Shown here: piece after piece, positions 1 through 8,720 of the stretch
Position numbering within the stretch: the first letter of the stretch is position 1
Layout of the letters: each line of letters starts with the position of its first letter
Source: Polyangiaceae bacterium
GTDB taxonomy: Bacteria; Myxococcota_A; Polyangia; Polyangiales; Polyangiaceae
NCBI GenBank assembly: GCA_029266615.1
Contig: JAQSWN010000088.1
Location: forward strand, 1-42,352
Direction: 5' to 3'
DNA: 42,352 nt
Translations under genes and position numbers: made by a program
Notes under the pieces: model-generated
Seen by the model: the letters and a program-made list of their open reading frames with translations, nothing else
The model's database searches: none
Told to the model about the DNA's origin: nothing

Positions 1-421
1 AACGGCTGATCGACGAGCGCCCCACTTCCCAACCGAAGCGACGGGCCAGAAATTCAACGAGTGCCCGCACCGACCAACGGGCGAGCGCCCAGCCGAACTT
101 CTCAGGCGCCTGGACCACGACCGTCGCGAGCTTCTGCCAGACGTGGTGCTCGATCTCCTGGGGACGGCCGGAGCGCGGTCGGTCGCGCAGCCCGTCGAAC
201 CCGGCCTCCAGGTAGCGCTTCACCCAACGCCGGACCACCTGCCGATCGACCGACAGGCTGGCGGCGATCTCGTGTACCTCGAGCCCGTCCGCCGACAGCA
301 GCACGATGCGTGCGCGCAGCACCATGTAATGCGCGCGACTACGTCGACGGACCAGCGTTTCCAGTCGCTTCCGCGGCTTCCTATTGAGTGTGACCCGATG
401 CTCCGTTACCCTGCCTGCCAT
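1..421 (-). CDS. IS630-family transposase, N-terminal part (runs off window)
   Basis: The minus strand is open from an ATG at 421 to the window edge, giving about 140 residues. The translation starts MAGRVTEHRVTL, continues with an Arg/Lys-rich stretch, and then shows a helix-turn-helix of the IS630/Tc1-mariner type (IAASLSVDRQVVRRWVKRY, about residues 53-71), followed by the usual GLRDRPRSGRP linker and the start of the second helix-turn-helix region. In this family the N-terminal domain binds the terminal repeats and the C-terminal DDE/DDD domain cuts and joins DNA; the catalytic domain is beyond the window. No stop or frameshift is visible in the part present, so the copy may be intact. 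Confidence 0.85.
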   Translation of the reverse strand, partial: MAGRVTEHRVTLNRKPRKRLETLVRRRSRAHYMVLRARIVLLSADGLEVHEIAASLSVDRQVVRRWVKRYLEAGFDGLRDRPRSGRPQEIEHHVWQKLATVVVQAPEKFGWALARWSVRALVEFLARRFGWEVGRSSISR

Positions 422-540
422 CCGTCCTTCTCCAGCGGTTTCGTCGAGCGCCAACTCGATTCCGCCGGTGAACGGACGGGTGCGTCCGCCTATTTCCATC
501 GGCTAGGCAAAGCGATCGTTACTTTTGGGACGCAGCACTA
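1..540 (-). mobile_element. IS630-family insertion sequence, right-hand part only
   Basis: The left edge of the window lies inside an insertion sequence. It carries the N-terminal part of an IS630-type transposase on the minus strand (starting at 421) and about 118 bases of upstream non-coding DNA. Read outward-in from 540, the terminus begins TAGTGCTGCGTCCCAAAAG (522-540), which has the look of an IS630 terminal repeat next to the TA dinucleotide that this family targets. The other end is outside the window, so the inverted repeat and the TA duplication cannot be confirmed. The exact boundary at 538-540 is an inference. Confidence 0.7.
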
Positions 541-1809
541 GTCGGTACGGCTCGTGGCCTTCACTCGTTCGTCATGGAGATCCCCTGCATGCCGCCCGCA
601 GGCTCGTGGAGCGGCCGCGAACGGCGCGACTGAACTGTTTCGAGATCCTCGCCGGAGCGCGCTCCCCCGTGTGATGCCCGTGGGACGGAATATCAGGGGG
701 AAGTAAATGCTGATATTCGGCTTACCCGTCTCCGAGCCTTGACGAGTGGGCGCGGCCGTCAATTTCGCGGCGGGGTCGACGCCGGCTTTGCACGGCGTGC
801 CTCCCTTCCCGAAGTTGGTGCCGTCGTCCTCCAGCTCCTGGAGTAGCTTCCAGTCGCCGCCACCGACGCCGTCCGTCTCGTCCAGCCAGAGCTCGAGCTT
901 CACGTTGCCGTTGGGTAGGTCGTACACGAGCGATTTGTAGCCGAGCCAGACGTTCTTCGGCATTCCGTTGGCCCATTGAGTCCTCCCCTTCACCGCGACA
1001 GACTGCGGATGGCTCGTCTCTTTCTCGAAGTCGACATCACCGTCGTAACGCATGCGCGCGTCGATACCCCGAGTGTCGCACGGGTTACTGTTCTCCTCGC
1101 CGATGGTGCCGTGGTTGGTGCGCGCGAGTGCAACCAAACCTCCCCATGGCGTCGCGCTGTCCGCAACTCTTTGGAAGTACATCGTGATCTCGACATTGCG
1201 CCACTGGTCCAAAAGCGCAGGGTCGTGCACGTACATGCGCGGCGTGCTGCCGGAAATTTTCAGGATCCCAGCGCCATCTGTCGAGTAACTCGCGTCACCG
1301 TGGTCCGCGTCGAACCACGGGTCCTGCGGATCGGTATAGGAAAACTGACGGGACACTCCGTTGTGCCACTTGGAGGTCCAGACTTTACCCCCGCTCACGG
1401 TCGGACACAGCATCTTGACGCCTAAGGCATCCACGCCGACGCCACTCGGCCCTGCGCAATGCTCCGCGCCTGACCCCGTAGAACCACCAGCGCTGCCGGT
1501 TCCGCCAATGCCGCCCGCCACCGTTCCTGAGGTGCCAAGGACCGCGCCGCCAGCTCCTGCCGCAGACGAAACACCACCAGCCGCCGCAGCGCCACCCACG
1601 GTACTCGCGCCGGCACCTCCAAAACCGGCGGCATTTTCTTGAACGCCCGCGGCACCGGACGAGACAGCTCCGCCACCCCCACGTGAGGCCGGTCCTTGAC
1701 CGGCGCTCGCCTCAAGCTGGGCGACATTGCCAGACTCCCCGCAGCCGGAGGCCAGGAATGAAGCCGCCACTGCGAGGCGCAAAGGTGAACAGGCGAGTCG
1801 ACAGCTCAC
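538..1809 (-). CDS. Secreted lectin/lyase-fold lipoprotein, C-terminus altered at IS junction
   Basis: A 423-residue product with a GTG start, a signal peptide and a lipobox (LASGC, Cys about residue 23), so probably a lipid-anchored surface protein. A Gly/Ala/Ser-rich linker (about residues 35-115) leads to a globular domain that begins near [13 protein letters not shown] and includes [55 protein letters not shown] and [12 protein letters not shown]. This pattern resembles concanavalin A-like secreted carbohydrate-binding or lyase proteins; I infer glycan binding, without a known substrate. The last 40 or so residues are Arg/Ser/Ala-rich and do not look like a final beta strand. The stop codon (538-540) sits exactly at the presumed end of the neighbouring IS630 element, so the natural C-terminus may be lost or replaced. 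Confidence 0.75.
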   Translation of the reverse strand: MSCRLACSPLRLAVAASFLASGCGESGNVAQLEASAGQGPASRGGGGAVSSGAAGVQENAAGFGGAGASTVGGAAAAGGVSSAAGAGGAVLGTSGTVAGGIGGTGSAGGSTGSGAEHCAGPSGVGVDALGVKMLCPTVSGGKVWTSKWHNGVSRQFSYTDPQDPWFDADHGDASYSTDGAGILKISGSTPRMYVHDPALLDQWRNVEITMYFQRVADSATPWGGLVALARTNHGTIGEENSNPCDTRGIDARMRYDGDVDFEKETSHPQSVAVKGRTQWANGMPKNVWLGYKSLVYDLPNGNVKLELWLDETDGVGGGDWKLLQELEDDGTNFGKGGTPCKAGVDPAAKLTAAPTRQGSETGKPNISIYFPLIFRPTGITRGSALRRGSRNSSVAPFAAAPRACGRHAGDLHDERVKATSRTD

Positions 1810-1994
1810 GAGGGGAGCTTAGCGCAGCATTCGCGCCGCGCCGCCGCTCGGCTCTGGCCAGTTAGCACGGCGCAGTAGGTGCGTGTGAGCTAGCTGGAAG
1901 CGGAGCGGAAAATTCGCGCAAGGTGGCCGAACGTGACGTCCGAAAACGGCCGCGGCCGCCTCGAGAGACGGCCTCGAACCTCACCCGCTTCTGG

Positions 1995-4790
1995 TCAGAA
2001 CAGCGGGAGGATGCCCATGACCTGCGACACGTTCTTCAGCTGAATCGTCCGCCCTGGCTCACGCACCATACGGACCATCGCTCGGAAGTCCTCCGCTAGC
2101 ACGAAGTAGCTCTTGAGTTGGAGCTCCTCCGGGCTGTGCGCGAAGTCGTGGAACACGAAGATGACCCATTCCGCGTTTCTTTCAGCGATTTCGATGGCCT
2201 TGCGAATCTCGTCCAACGTGGTCGTTCGCGTCACGTAGCGGACGCGCAGCCGGTGCATGTTGGAGATGGTGCGTGCGGAAGTGAATTCGGTGCGCGCCAG
2301 GCTCTCCGCATTGGTAACTTCGCCGAAAGAGCCGGGGAAGAATTCGCCCTTGGGGTAAGCCATGTTCTCATAGCCGGAGCCGGCGCCATAGCGGTCGAAC
2401 AGCCACTGCTTGGCGGCCCGCATGTCGGAACGTCCCTCGGGCTCGGGCCTTCGGGGATAGCTGGTGCTGTGCACGTCCTGGTCGAAGGCGTGAACCCCGA
2501 TGTCCCAACCACGCGCGTGGAGGTCGTCCAGCTGCTCTACGCTCATGAAGTAGTCGTTCTCCTCGGGAAGATAGCTCCCGAGGGCGCTGATGATTGGATA
2601 GATCGTCGTCGGAATCGGCGCGTTGTTGCCACCCGGGACCTGACACGCGGCATCGCTACCATCGAGACAGGGCGCCGCCTCCGTGTACGTGCTCAAGAAG
2701 CCGTCATCGAACGTGAAGCTCACGACGCCGGTCGGGAAGTCTAAGGAGCGCGGCACTTTCGTCAGCGCGTCCATGCTCAGAGTCACCGGCTTCGTGCCGT
2801 CGTCTACCGCGCGCAGCCGCACGCGCGTAATCTTGCAAGGGTCCGGCTTGCCTAGTGGCTCGGTCGTGTTCTCGAGCGACATCGAGAAGCTCACCCACTC
2901 GTTCTCCGTGACGTACACTTCGCCCTGGCCGCTACGAAAGCGTAAGCGGTAGATGTTCGCGAAGCTGCTGTCGCCCAAGTAAAGAGCGATATCGCGGGCA
3001 TTGGTCTCGTTCTTGACCTTGACCGCCAACTTCGGCAGGTACTTTAAGTTTGGAACGCCGTCGAACGCGGGCGTGGCGGGGTCGTCCGGTACCAGATACG
3101 GGTTGGTTTCGTCGCAGAAGGAGATGGGCGGATTGATATTGGTGCGCTCGATTTCGACGCGGCGGCCGTCACCGGGCGTCGTCATCGAGATGATCTCATG
3201 GTCCGCCTGCGGGCTGGTCGGATCCGTTGAATAGAGGACCGAGTTGGCAACCAAGCTCCCGTTGACCCGACCCACCCAACGACGCTGCGCGGTCAACGCG
3301 TCGTCCAGGACGATGCCCGCGGACTCCCCTTGGCGCTGTGGCGGCTCCACCGGCACCGCACACGTTTCTGGTGCTTGAACGACGCCGTCGCAATTGAAGT
3401 CGGTGAAACCGCAGGCCTCCGGGGCGCCGGGTCGATACGCACGGAGGAAGTCGTTGCAGTCCCCCGGTACCGCCGAATAGCCCCAACCCGGGCACAGCTG
3501 CATGGGGGTACCCGCGCCGAAGAAGTCGACGTCGTCGTCCAGCAGGAGGGTCTGGAGCGGCGCGTCCTTGGGGCACACCGTCGTGCCAGTCGGCTTGGTC
3601 GTCCAGTCGTCCACGTACGCGGCCAAGTGCTGCACCCGAATGCCGTTGGTGCCGGCCGGCAAATCCGCCGGGTAGTCCTCTCGGGTGAGCTCCGGCATGC
3701 CGAGCGCGAGGCGCCGCTGCTGCATTGCCGCGGCGTCGTTCAGGTCCACGCGGAGCTGCTTGAAGATCGGAAAACCGCCCGACGAATGCGTTGTGATACT
3801 GGCGTAGAGCTGCGAGCCCAGTGCCGTGAGCTCGAACGCGTACCAGGCGTCCTCCACCATGGGCGCCGAGACTCGCGCCAGCTCGACCAACGGGCCACCG
3901 CACAGTCGCTCGGAAATGATCAGCTGGCCTTCGGTCTCCAGCACGTTGCCGTCCGCGTCGCACGTGACGCGGTCATTCGTGCAGTCCGTGGCGGCGGGAG
4001 CGCGCCGGAGCGTCGCCACGTAGTGGTCGTCCTCGGACACGTACCGCGTGTAGACGGAGAAGCTCTCCCCGGGAGTCGGCGTCTGCTGCAAGCCGGAAGG
4101 ATTGAAGCGAACTCGAACCGTCGAATCCACGAGCGCGGCGCTTTGGCCGTCGTCATTGGTCGGGTGCTGAAAGGCTTTGAAGTCCGTTGGGGACCCGTTC
4201 GTGTCGCCGACGATGTAACCGCGACGGAAAGCGCCTGCGTTCTCGGGGACGGTGGGCGGCGTGGACGGATCCGAGTCGGCATCGACTAACCCCGCCGGGC
4301 TACAGTTGGAGCTTCGGACGTAACGCAACCGCAAGCAACCCTGCGTCACGTGCAAAGAGGGGTCCAGCGAGTAGCGTTTGCCGTTGCACACCCCTGCGAA
4401 GCGTTCAGCCTTGGGCACACCGGCAGCACGGCAGATGGCTTCGAGCTCTTCGTTTTGGGGCGTGCTCGGATCGTCCGAGGCCCAAATGGATCCGCGCCCG
4501 TCCGTTTCACCGAAGGTGATGAACGGAAAGATTGCCGCGGCCTGCTTTGGGTCTGCGTACGTCTCGGAAAGCTCCGGCGTGAAGAGCGGAGGAGCGGGGG
4601 CCGTCGGCGTGGGCAACGCACCTCGACACCAGGACGAGGGCGTGACGCCGACTTGCTGAGTGACGCTACCCGCTGATTCGGGCTCGCCTTGGGACGAGCA
4701 AGCTGCGGCCAGCGCAACGACGCCGACCGTGCCGGCCGAACAAGAAACTAGCCGCCGATGCCACGGCAAATGGGACAAGTTAGACATCAC
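1995..4790 (-). CDS. Lipoprotein with MopE-like metal motif and NodB polysaccharide deacetylase domain
   Basis: 931 residues with a signal peptide and lipobox (LAAAC near residue 31), followed by CSSQ. The central part has a jelly-roll-like region and, at about residues 415-470, the MopE-type motif (DDDVDFFG ... GDCNDF ... PGAPEAC ... FNCDGVV) common in myxobacterial surface proteins. The C-terminal 240 residues are a NodB-type deacetylase domain: TFDDG (Asp695, Asp696), a His-containing motif (His767 and His774), YPKGEF, and a late FHDF. Such enzymes remove N- or O-acetyl groups from polysaccharides using a bound divalent metal. The His pair is spaced H-x6-H rather than the usual H-x3-H, so the metal site may differ or one His may not be a ligand. 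It lies close to the exopolysaccharide locus and could act on its product, which is inference. Confidence 0.88.
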   Translation of the reverse strand: MMSNLSHLPWHRRLVSCSAGTVGVVALAAACSSQGEPESAGSVTQQVGVTPSSWCRGALPTPTAPAPPLFTPELSETYADPKQAAAIFPFITFGETDGRGSIWASDDPSTPQNEELEAICRAAGVPKAERFAGVCNGKRYSLDPSLHVTQGCLRLRYVRSSNCSPAGLVDADSDPSTPPTVPENAGAFRRGYIVGDTNGSPTDFKAFQHPTNDDGQSAALVDSTVRVRFNPSGLQQTPTPGESFSVYTRYVSEDDHYVATLRRAPAATDCTNDRVTCDADGNVLETEGQLIISERLCGGPLVELARVSAPMVEDAWYAFELTALGSQLYASITTHSSGGFPIFKQLRVDLNDAAAMQQRRLALGMPELTREDYPADLPAGTNGIRVQHLAAYVDDWTTKPTGTTVCPKDAPLQTLLLDDDVDFFGAGTPMQLCPGWGYSAVPGDCNDFLRAYRPGAPEACGFTDFNCDGVVQAPETCAVPVEPPQRQGESAGIVLDDALTAQRRWVGRVNGSLVANSVLYSTDPTSPQADHEIISMTTPGDGRRVEIERTNINPPISFCDETNPYLVPDDPATPAFDGVPNLKYLPKLAVKVKNETNARDIALYLGDSSFANIYRLRFRSGQGEVYVTENEWVSFSMSLENTTEPLGKPDPCKITRVRLRAVDDGTKPVTLSMDALTKVPRSLDFPTGVVSFTFDDGFLSTYTEAAPCLDGSDAACQVPGGNNAPIPTTIYPIISALGSYLPEENDYFMSVEQLDDLHARGWDIGVHAFDQDVHSTSYPRRPEPEGRSDMRAAKQWLFDRYGAGSGYENMAYPKGEFFPGSFGEVTNAESLARTEFTSARTISNMHRLRVRYVTRTTTLDEIRKAIEIAERNAEWVIFVFHDFAHSPEELQLKSYFVLAEDFRAMVRMVREPGRTIQLKNVSQVMGILPLF

Positions 4791-5035
4791 CTGATACTCC
4801 TCGCCTAATACCGCAGTACCGCTAACTCTCGGGTCTTAGCTCGCGCGAGCCGTACAGGGCAAACAACATTTCGGTGTGCTGCAAGGGCCCCCAAGTGGCG
4901 TTTGCACGACGACCTCGGCGAGCAAGCGAAGGAGCGCATCGCGCGTGCCCGTGAGCAAGGCGGCGTGTGGTCTTGCGCCCGCGCAACACCGGTTAGCGGC
5001 TTATCGCGTCGTACGAGCGGCCGTAGCCGACGCGG

Positions 5036-5781
5036 ATGGCTCATCATGATGCGCGGCTACTCGCGCCGCTCTTGGTCGCGTCGGCGGTGCTGGCTGGTTG
5101 CGGGCAAGCGTCGTCGGATGCGACGAAAGCGGGCACGGCAGAGGAAGCAACCGCGGGTTCCGGCGGAGTCTCTGCTGACGGCGGCCCCAGCTCGCCGGAC
5201 GGTGGTGCGATCACCGCCGCCGCTCCTCATGACGGCGGCGCGATGTACGGCGGCGGCAACGGTGGGGCGCACCAGGGCACCGAGTCAATGGGAGCGGCCG
5301 GCGCCCAATCGGGCGAGACAGAGGCGTCAATGACCGGCTACGAGCTTTCCGACTTCCCGCGCTGCGGAGACGCGAACCTCGTCAGCCTCCGCGCCGCGTG
5401 CGGGAGCACCCCGAGCGAGCCGACCTTCGTCGAGAGCGGAGGGGGTTCGAGGTCGAGTCCGTGCACGTCATCGAGTTAGTCGTGGCACCCGACGGCAACC
5501 GCGCGGAAGCGGACTTCACGCCGACCCAGACGGGAACGTACGCCATCTACCTTGGTACGCCGAACGTGGGCTTTGCCGTCGCCGATGGCGGTCGCGTCGT
5601 GTCCACGACCTGTGCGCGCTATTTGTCCCGCGGTTTGGCAATGAAGCTCACGGGGGTGGAATGCCCAGACTTGCTCGGTGTCTATCAACTAGCGCTGACC
5701 GGAGGGACTACGTACACGCTCTACTTCGGGCCGATTTCTCCTCAGCGTTGGGTGCGCGTGTACCTACAATCCGAGCCCTGA
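5036..5781 (+). CDS. Lipoprotein of recurring 'WVRV' domain family, interrupted by one-base frameshift
   Basis: Reading from ATG 5036 gives a lipoprotein signal (LAGC near residue 22), a Gly/Ala-rich linker and then CGDANLVSLRAAC, the start of a domain seen in two other genes here (34672 and 38865). This frame stops at 5479. The rest of the domain (DFTPTQTGTYAIYLGTPNVGF ... CARYL ... WVRVYLQ) is in the next frame and ends at 5781. The switch maps to the run of five G at 5441-5445: one additional G would join GGA-GGG to GGG-TTC and give a continuous protein of about 248 residues. The second frame has no lipobox or convincing start of its own (GTG at 5398 lies inside the first frame). This may be an assembly error, a real pseudogene or a slippage site. 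Function is unknown; probably on the outer surface. Confidence 0.75.
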
Positions 5782-5833
5782 AGCGCGCCCGCGACGGCGT
5801 GAAGAACAGCCGCCGCGAGCCCGCCGGGACGAA

Positions 5834-7135
5834 TCAGAGACCGTAAACGTGCTTGCGTTCTCCGGAGACGCCGCGAAGAGCGTCACGGGTGTCGAGCACG
5901 AGCGAGGCTTCCGCCATCAACCGCTCTTTCTCGAGGTCCGAATGGTCCGTCACGATGATGACGAGGTCGTACTGCGAGAACTTGGTCTTCGGGTCGACGG
6001 CTTGCAGGTGCAGGCCTTCCTCCTCCAACGAGCGGACGTACGGGTCCATGTAAGCTACCTCCGCGCCGCGCTTCTCCAGCAACTCGATGACGGTGAGGGC
6101 GGGCGACTCGCGCACGTCGCTCACGTCGCGCTTGTAGGCGGCGCCGTAGACGAGCACCTTACTGCCGCGCACTGCCTTCTTCTGATCGTTGAGCGCATCC
6201 GTCGCCCGCTCGACCACGTACGCGGGCATGCCGCTGTTGATGTTGTCCGCGAGCTCGATGAAGCGCGCCTGGTACTGCAAGCCGCGGAGCTTCCACGATA
6301 GGTACAGCGGGTCGATCGGAATGCAATGACCGCCCAGGCCGGGACCGGGGTAGAAGGGCATGAAACCGAACGGCTTGGTCGCGGCTGCGCGAATCACTTC
6401 GAAGGGGTCGATTCCGAGGCGACGGCTCATGATCGCAACCTCGTTGACCAACCCGATGTTTACGGCGCGGAACGTGTTCTCGAGCAACTTCACCATCTCG
6501 GCGGCCTCCGTGGTCGACACGGGAACGAGCTTGTCGATGATGTGCGAATAGAGCGCTTGCGCGACCTCAAGGCAGGCCGGCGTTACGCCGCCGATGACCT
6601 TCGGCGTATTCTTCGTCTTGTAAACCTGGTTGCCGGGGTCGACGCGCTCGGGCGAGAAGGACAGAAAGACCTTCTTTCCGAGCTCGAACCGCGAACCGGC
6701 CAGCTTTGGAGCAAGAAGCTCGGTCGTCGTGCCCGGGTACGTCGTCGATTCGAGCACGATGACCATGTCGTCGTGCTGGTTCGCGGCGATGTCCCCGGCG
6801 GCCGCGATGATGTGCCGCATGTCCGGCTCTTTCGTCTTGTTGAGCGGCGTAGGCACACAAACGATGACGGCGTCGGCTTCGCGAAGGACCTTCGGGTCGC
6901 GGGTCGCGGACAAGCGCCCCGCCGCGACGTGCGGTGCGAGATCGCCCGTCGGCACGTCCGGAATGTACGACTCGCCCGAATTGAGCAGACTTACCTTGCG
7001 GTCGTCGTAGTCGAGCCCCGTGACGCGAAACCCGGCGCGGGCAAACTCCGCCACCAAGGGCAAACCGACGTACCCGATCCCGATAACGACGACGTGCGCT
7101 TGCTTGCTGGCGATCTTTTCTAACAGAGGTGACAT
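5834..7135 (-). CDS. Nucleotide-sugar dehydrogenase (UDP-HexNAc / UDP-glucose 6-dehydrogenase family)
   Basis: 433 residues, the usual length for this family. It oxidises the C6 alcohol of a nucleotide sugar to the uronic acid with two NAD+. The Rossmann motif GIGYVGLP is at residues 19-26, a second NAD segment VIVCVPTPLN follows, then ESTTYPGTT, the catalytic loop GPGLGGHCIPIDP with Cys271, and the C-terminal GAAYKRDVSDVRESPA nucleotide-binding segment. The sequence is closer in style to WbpA/WecC-type UDP-N-acetylhexosamine dehydrogenases than to AlgD, but the substrate cannot be decided by eye. I chose ATG 7135 because AAGGA lies about 10 bases upstream; an upstream TTG (7162) would add nine residues that overlap that site. 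It is transcribed away from the glycosyltransferase operon at 7451 and probably supplies its sugar donor. Confidence 0.93.
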   Translation of the reverse strand: MSPLLEKIASKQAHVVVIGIGYVGLPLVAEFARAGFRVTGLDYDDRKVSLLNSGESYIPDVPTGDLAPHVAAGRLSATRDPKVLREADAVIVCVPTPLNKTKEPDMRHIIAAAGDIAANQHDDMVIVLESTTYPGTTTELLAPKLAGSRFELGKKVFLSFSPERVDPGNQVYKTKNTPKVIGGVTPACLEVAQALYSHIIDKLVPVSTTEAAEMVKLLENTFRAVNIGLVNEVAIMSRRLGIDPFEVIRAAATKPFGFMPFYPGPGLGGHCIPIDPLYLSWKLRGLQYQARFIELADNINSGMPAYVVERATDALNDQKKAVRGSKVLVYGAAYKRDVSDVRESPALTVIELLEKRGAEVAYMDPYVRSLEEEGLHLQAVDPKTKFSQYDLVIIVTDHSDLEKERLMAEASLVLDTRDALRGVSGERKHVYGL

Positions 7136-7450
7136 GTTTCGAAGGTCCTTGGGGGGAGGCAAGGGAGCTTCGCGCCCCGATTGCGAGGGCGCATTGAGAA
7201 CTCTCTATGCGACTGTACGATGACAACCAAGTCACTCCTCGGAAGCGAAACCCGGTCCAATCCATGACGTGGAGCATTCACACCGGGTGACAAACGTGTT
7301 CGCGTCATCCACAGGCGTCAGATAGAGTTACGAAAAGCACTATCGCGGACGCACGCTCTCTTCTTGTGCCTCACCAGTTGCGAAAATGTTTCTGGGCAGC
7401 GCGGAACTGCGTGGTACTAGGCCGTGTCTCTTGCAACGGGCGGTACTTCG
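7136..7450. promoter_or_regulatory. Divergent intergenic region of the exopolysaccharide locus
   Basis: This stretch separates the divergent dehydrogenase and glycosyltransferase genes and must hold both promoters. I see no confident -35/-10 pair, no sigma-54 element and no strong operator palindrome. The placement as a regulatory region rests on gene orientation alone. Confidence 0.4.
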
Positions 7451-8671
7451 ATGGCTTTTGTCGTAATTGCCTTGCTGGTTTTGATCGTCATCACTAACCG
7501 CTACCTCGCGGGCACGGTGGCAAGGAAACTCATGGGCGACCGCCTGGAGCGCAAGGTCGCCTACCAACCCACGGTGGACGTCATCATTCCGATGTTCAAC
7601 GAGGGCCGCGGGATAGAGAGCACGGTGCTCAGCTTGCTCGCGCAAAACTACCCCGCGGATAAGCTGCGGGTCATGGTCGTCGACGACTGCTCTACGGACG
7701 ACAGCTTGTTCTGGGCTCGCAAGGCCGCCGCGCAGCATCCCGACCGGGCGATGGTCATCAAAAACAAGGTCAACGTCGGCAAGCGCGTCGGCATCGCCCA
7801 CGCCGTGCGCCGGTCGGAGGCGGAGGTTATCGTCTCCGTGGACTCAGACGTGGTCGTCCACCCGGATGCCGTGCGAGAGCTGGTAGCGCGGTTCGTGTCG
7901 GACGACATCGCGGCGGTGGGCGGCCGAGTCAACGTGTCGAACCCCAACGACAATTGGCTCACGCAGATGCAGACGATCAAGTACCACTTCGGCTACGGGT
8001 ACCTGAAGAGCCTGGAACGCGCTTTCCAAACGGTCATGTGCCTGTCAGGTTGCCTGACGGCTTACCGGCGCACCGTACTGCTCAAGCTGGAGCCAGTGCT
8101 GGAGGGCCGGAATTTGCTGGGGGTACCGATCAAGTACGGTGAGGACCGCTTCCTCACCCGCCAAATCGTCAAGGCCGGCTACCGCACGGTTCTGACTATG
8201 GACGCGAATTGCTGGACCGTTGCGCCGAACACGCTGGCCAAATATTTTTCTCAACAGCTTCGTTGGAGGCGCTCCAATTTCATCGACTACATGATGGGCA
8301 TCACCCACATCTGGCGGGTCAACCCGTTCGTGGCTGTTCATTACATCTCACTCTTTGCGCTGCAGTTCAGCTACCCGCTCGTCGTAGTGCTACACATTTT
8401 CAACCATACGTTCTGGGAAGTAGCCGCCATCCACACCGCCATCCTGTTGGCGCTGGGAGCGCTGTATCGCTGGGAAGTGCGGAATCTGCCCGCCGAACAA
8501 AAGGTCAACCCTTGGTCATTCGCGGCGATGGGCGTCGTCATGCCCGTCAGCTACATCGTCTTGAACGTGCTGGCCTTTTGGACGCTGGATTCGGGTAGCT
8601 GGGAGACACGCGGACACGTGGTGCCAGGGAGGGTCGCGGATGCGGACCCCAGCCTGAGCGCCGTGGTCTGA
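7451..8671 (+). CDS. Processive family 2 glycosyltransferase (Alg8/NodC/hyaluronan-synthase type)
   Basis: About 406 residues from ATG 7451 (GTG 7424 would add nine). An N-terminal membrane helix (FVVIALLVLIVIT) precedes a GT-A domain with the signatures of processive synthases: VVDDCSTDD (Asp78/79), DSD (Asp131-133), the acceptor-site loop CLSGCLTAYRR, GEDR (Glu231-Asp232) and QQLRW (268-272). Two or more C-terminal membrane helices follow (about residues 300-345 and 360-385). Such enzymes polymerise an activated sugar at the cytoplasmic face and push the chain through their own membrane channel. The neighbours (nucleotide-sugar dehydrogenase, Alg44-like protein, secreted coiled-coil protein, lipoprotein) fit a synthase-dependent exopolysaccharide, possibly one containing uronic acid. 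The gene leads an operon continuing at 8721. Confidence 0.92.
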   Translation: MAFVVIALLVLIVITNRYLAGTVARKLMGDRLERKVAYQPTVDVIIPMFNEGRGIESTVLSLLAQNYPADKLRVMVVDDCSTDDSLFWARKAAAQHPDRAMVIKNKVNVGKRVGIAHAVRRSEAEVIVSVDSDVVVHPDAVRELVARFVSDDIAAVGGRVNVSNPNDNWLTQMQTIKYHFGYGYLKSLERAFQTVMCLSGCLTAYRRTVLLKLEPVLEGRNLLGVPIKYGEDRFLTRQIVKAGYRTVLTMDANCWTVAPNTLAKYFSQQLRWRRSNFIDYMMGITHIWRVNPFVAVHYISLFALQFSYPLVVVLHIFNHTFWEVAAIHTAILLALGALYRWEVRNLPAEQKVNPWSFAAMGVVMPVSYIVLNVLAFWTLDSGSWETRGHVVPGRVADADPSLSAVV

Positions 8672-8720
8672 GCTCTCATAACTCTCTGGTGGACATCCGG
8701 TTGCACGAAAGAACTCCTTC

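Noticed and set aside
1930..1990. GC-rich inverted repeats after the deacetylase stop as a terminator
   Set aside because: Stems are only about five base pairs and the T run is four bases; not convincing.
3330..4289. 319-codon plus-strand frame inside the deacetylase gene
   Set aside because: Antisense shadow with Arg/Val/Glu-rich composition; the minus strand has clear domains.
4805..5047. 80-codon minus-strand frame between the deacetylase and the next lipoprotein
   Set aside because: Arg/Cys-rich, no domain and overlapping the start of the plus-strand lipoprotein; probably chance.
5438..5448. Programmed -1 ribosomal frameshift at the G run
   Set aside because: The run does not form a canonical X-XXY-YYZ heptamer in the starting frame and no strong downstream structure was seen; kept only as one possible explanation.
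6326..7123. 265-codon plus-strand frame opposite the nucleotide-sugar dehydrogenase
   Set aside because: Shadow of a well-conserved gene; no recognisable protein features.
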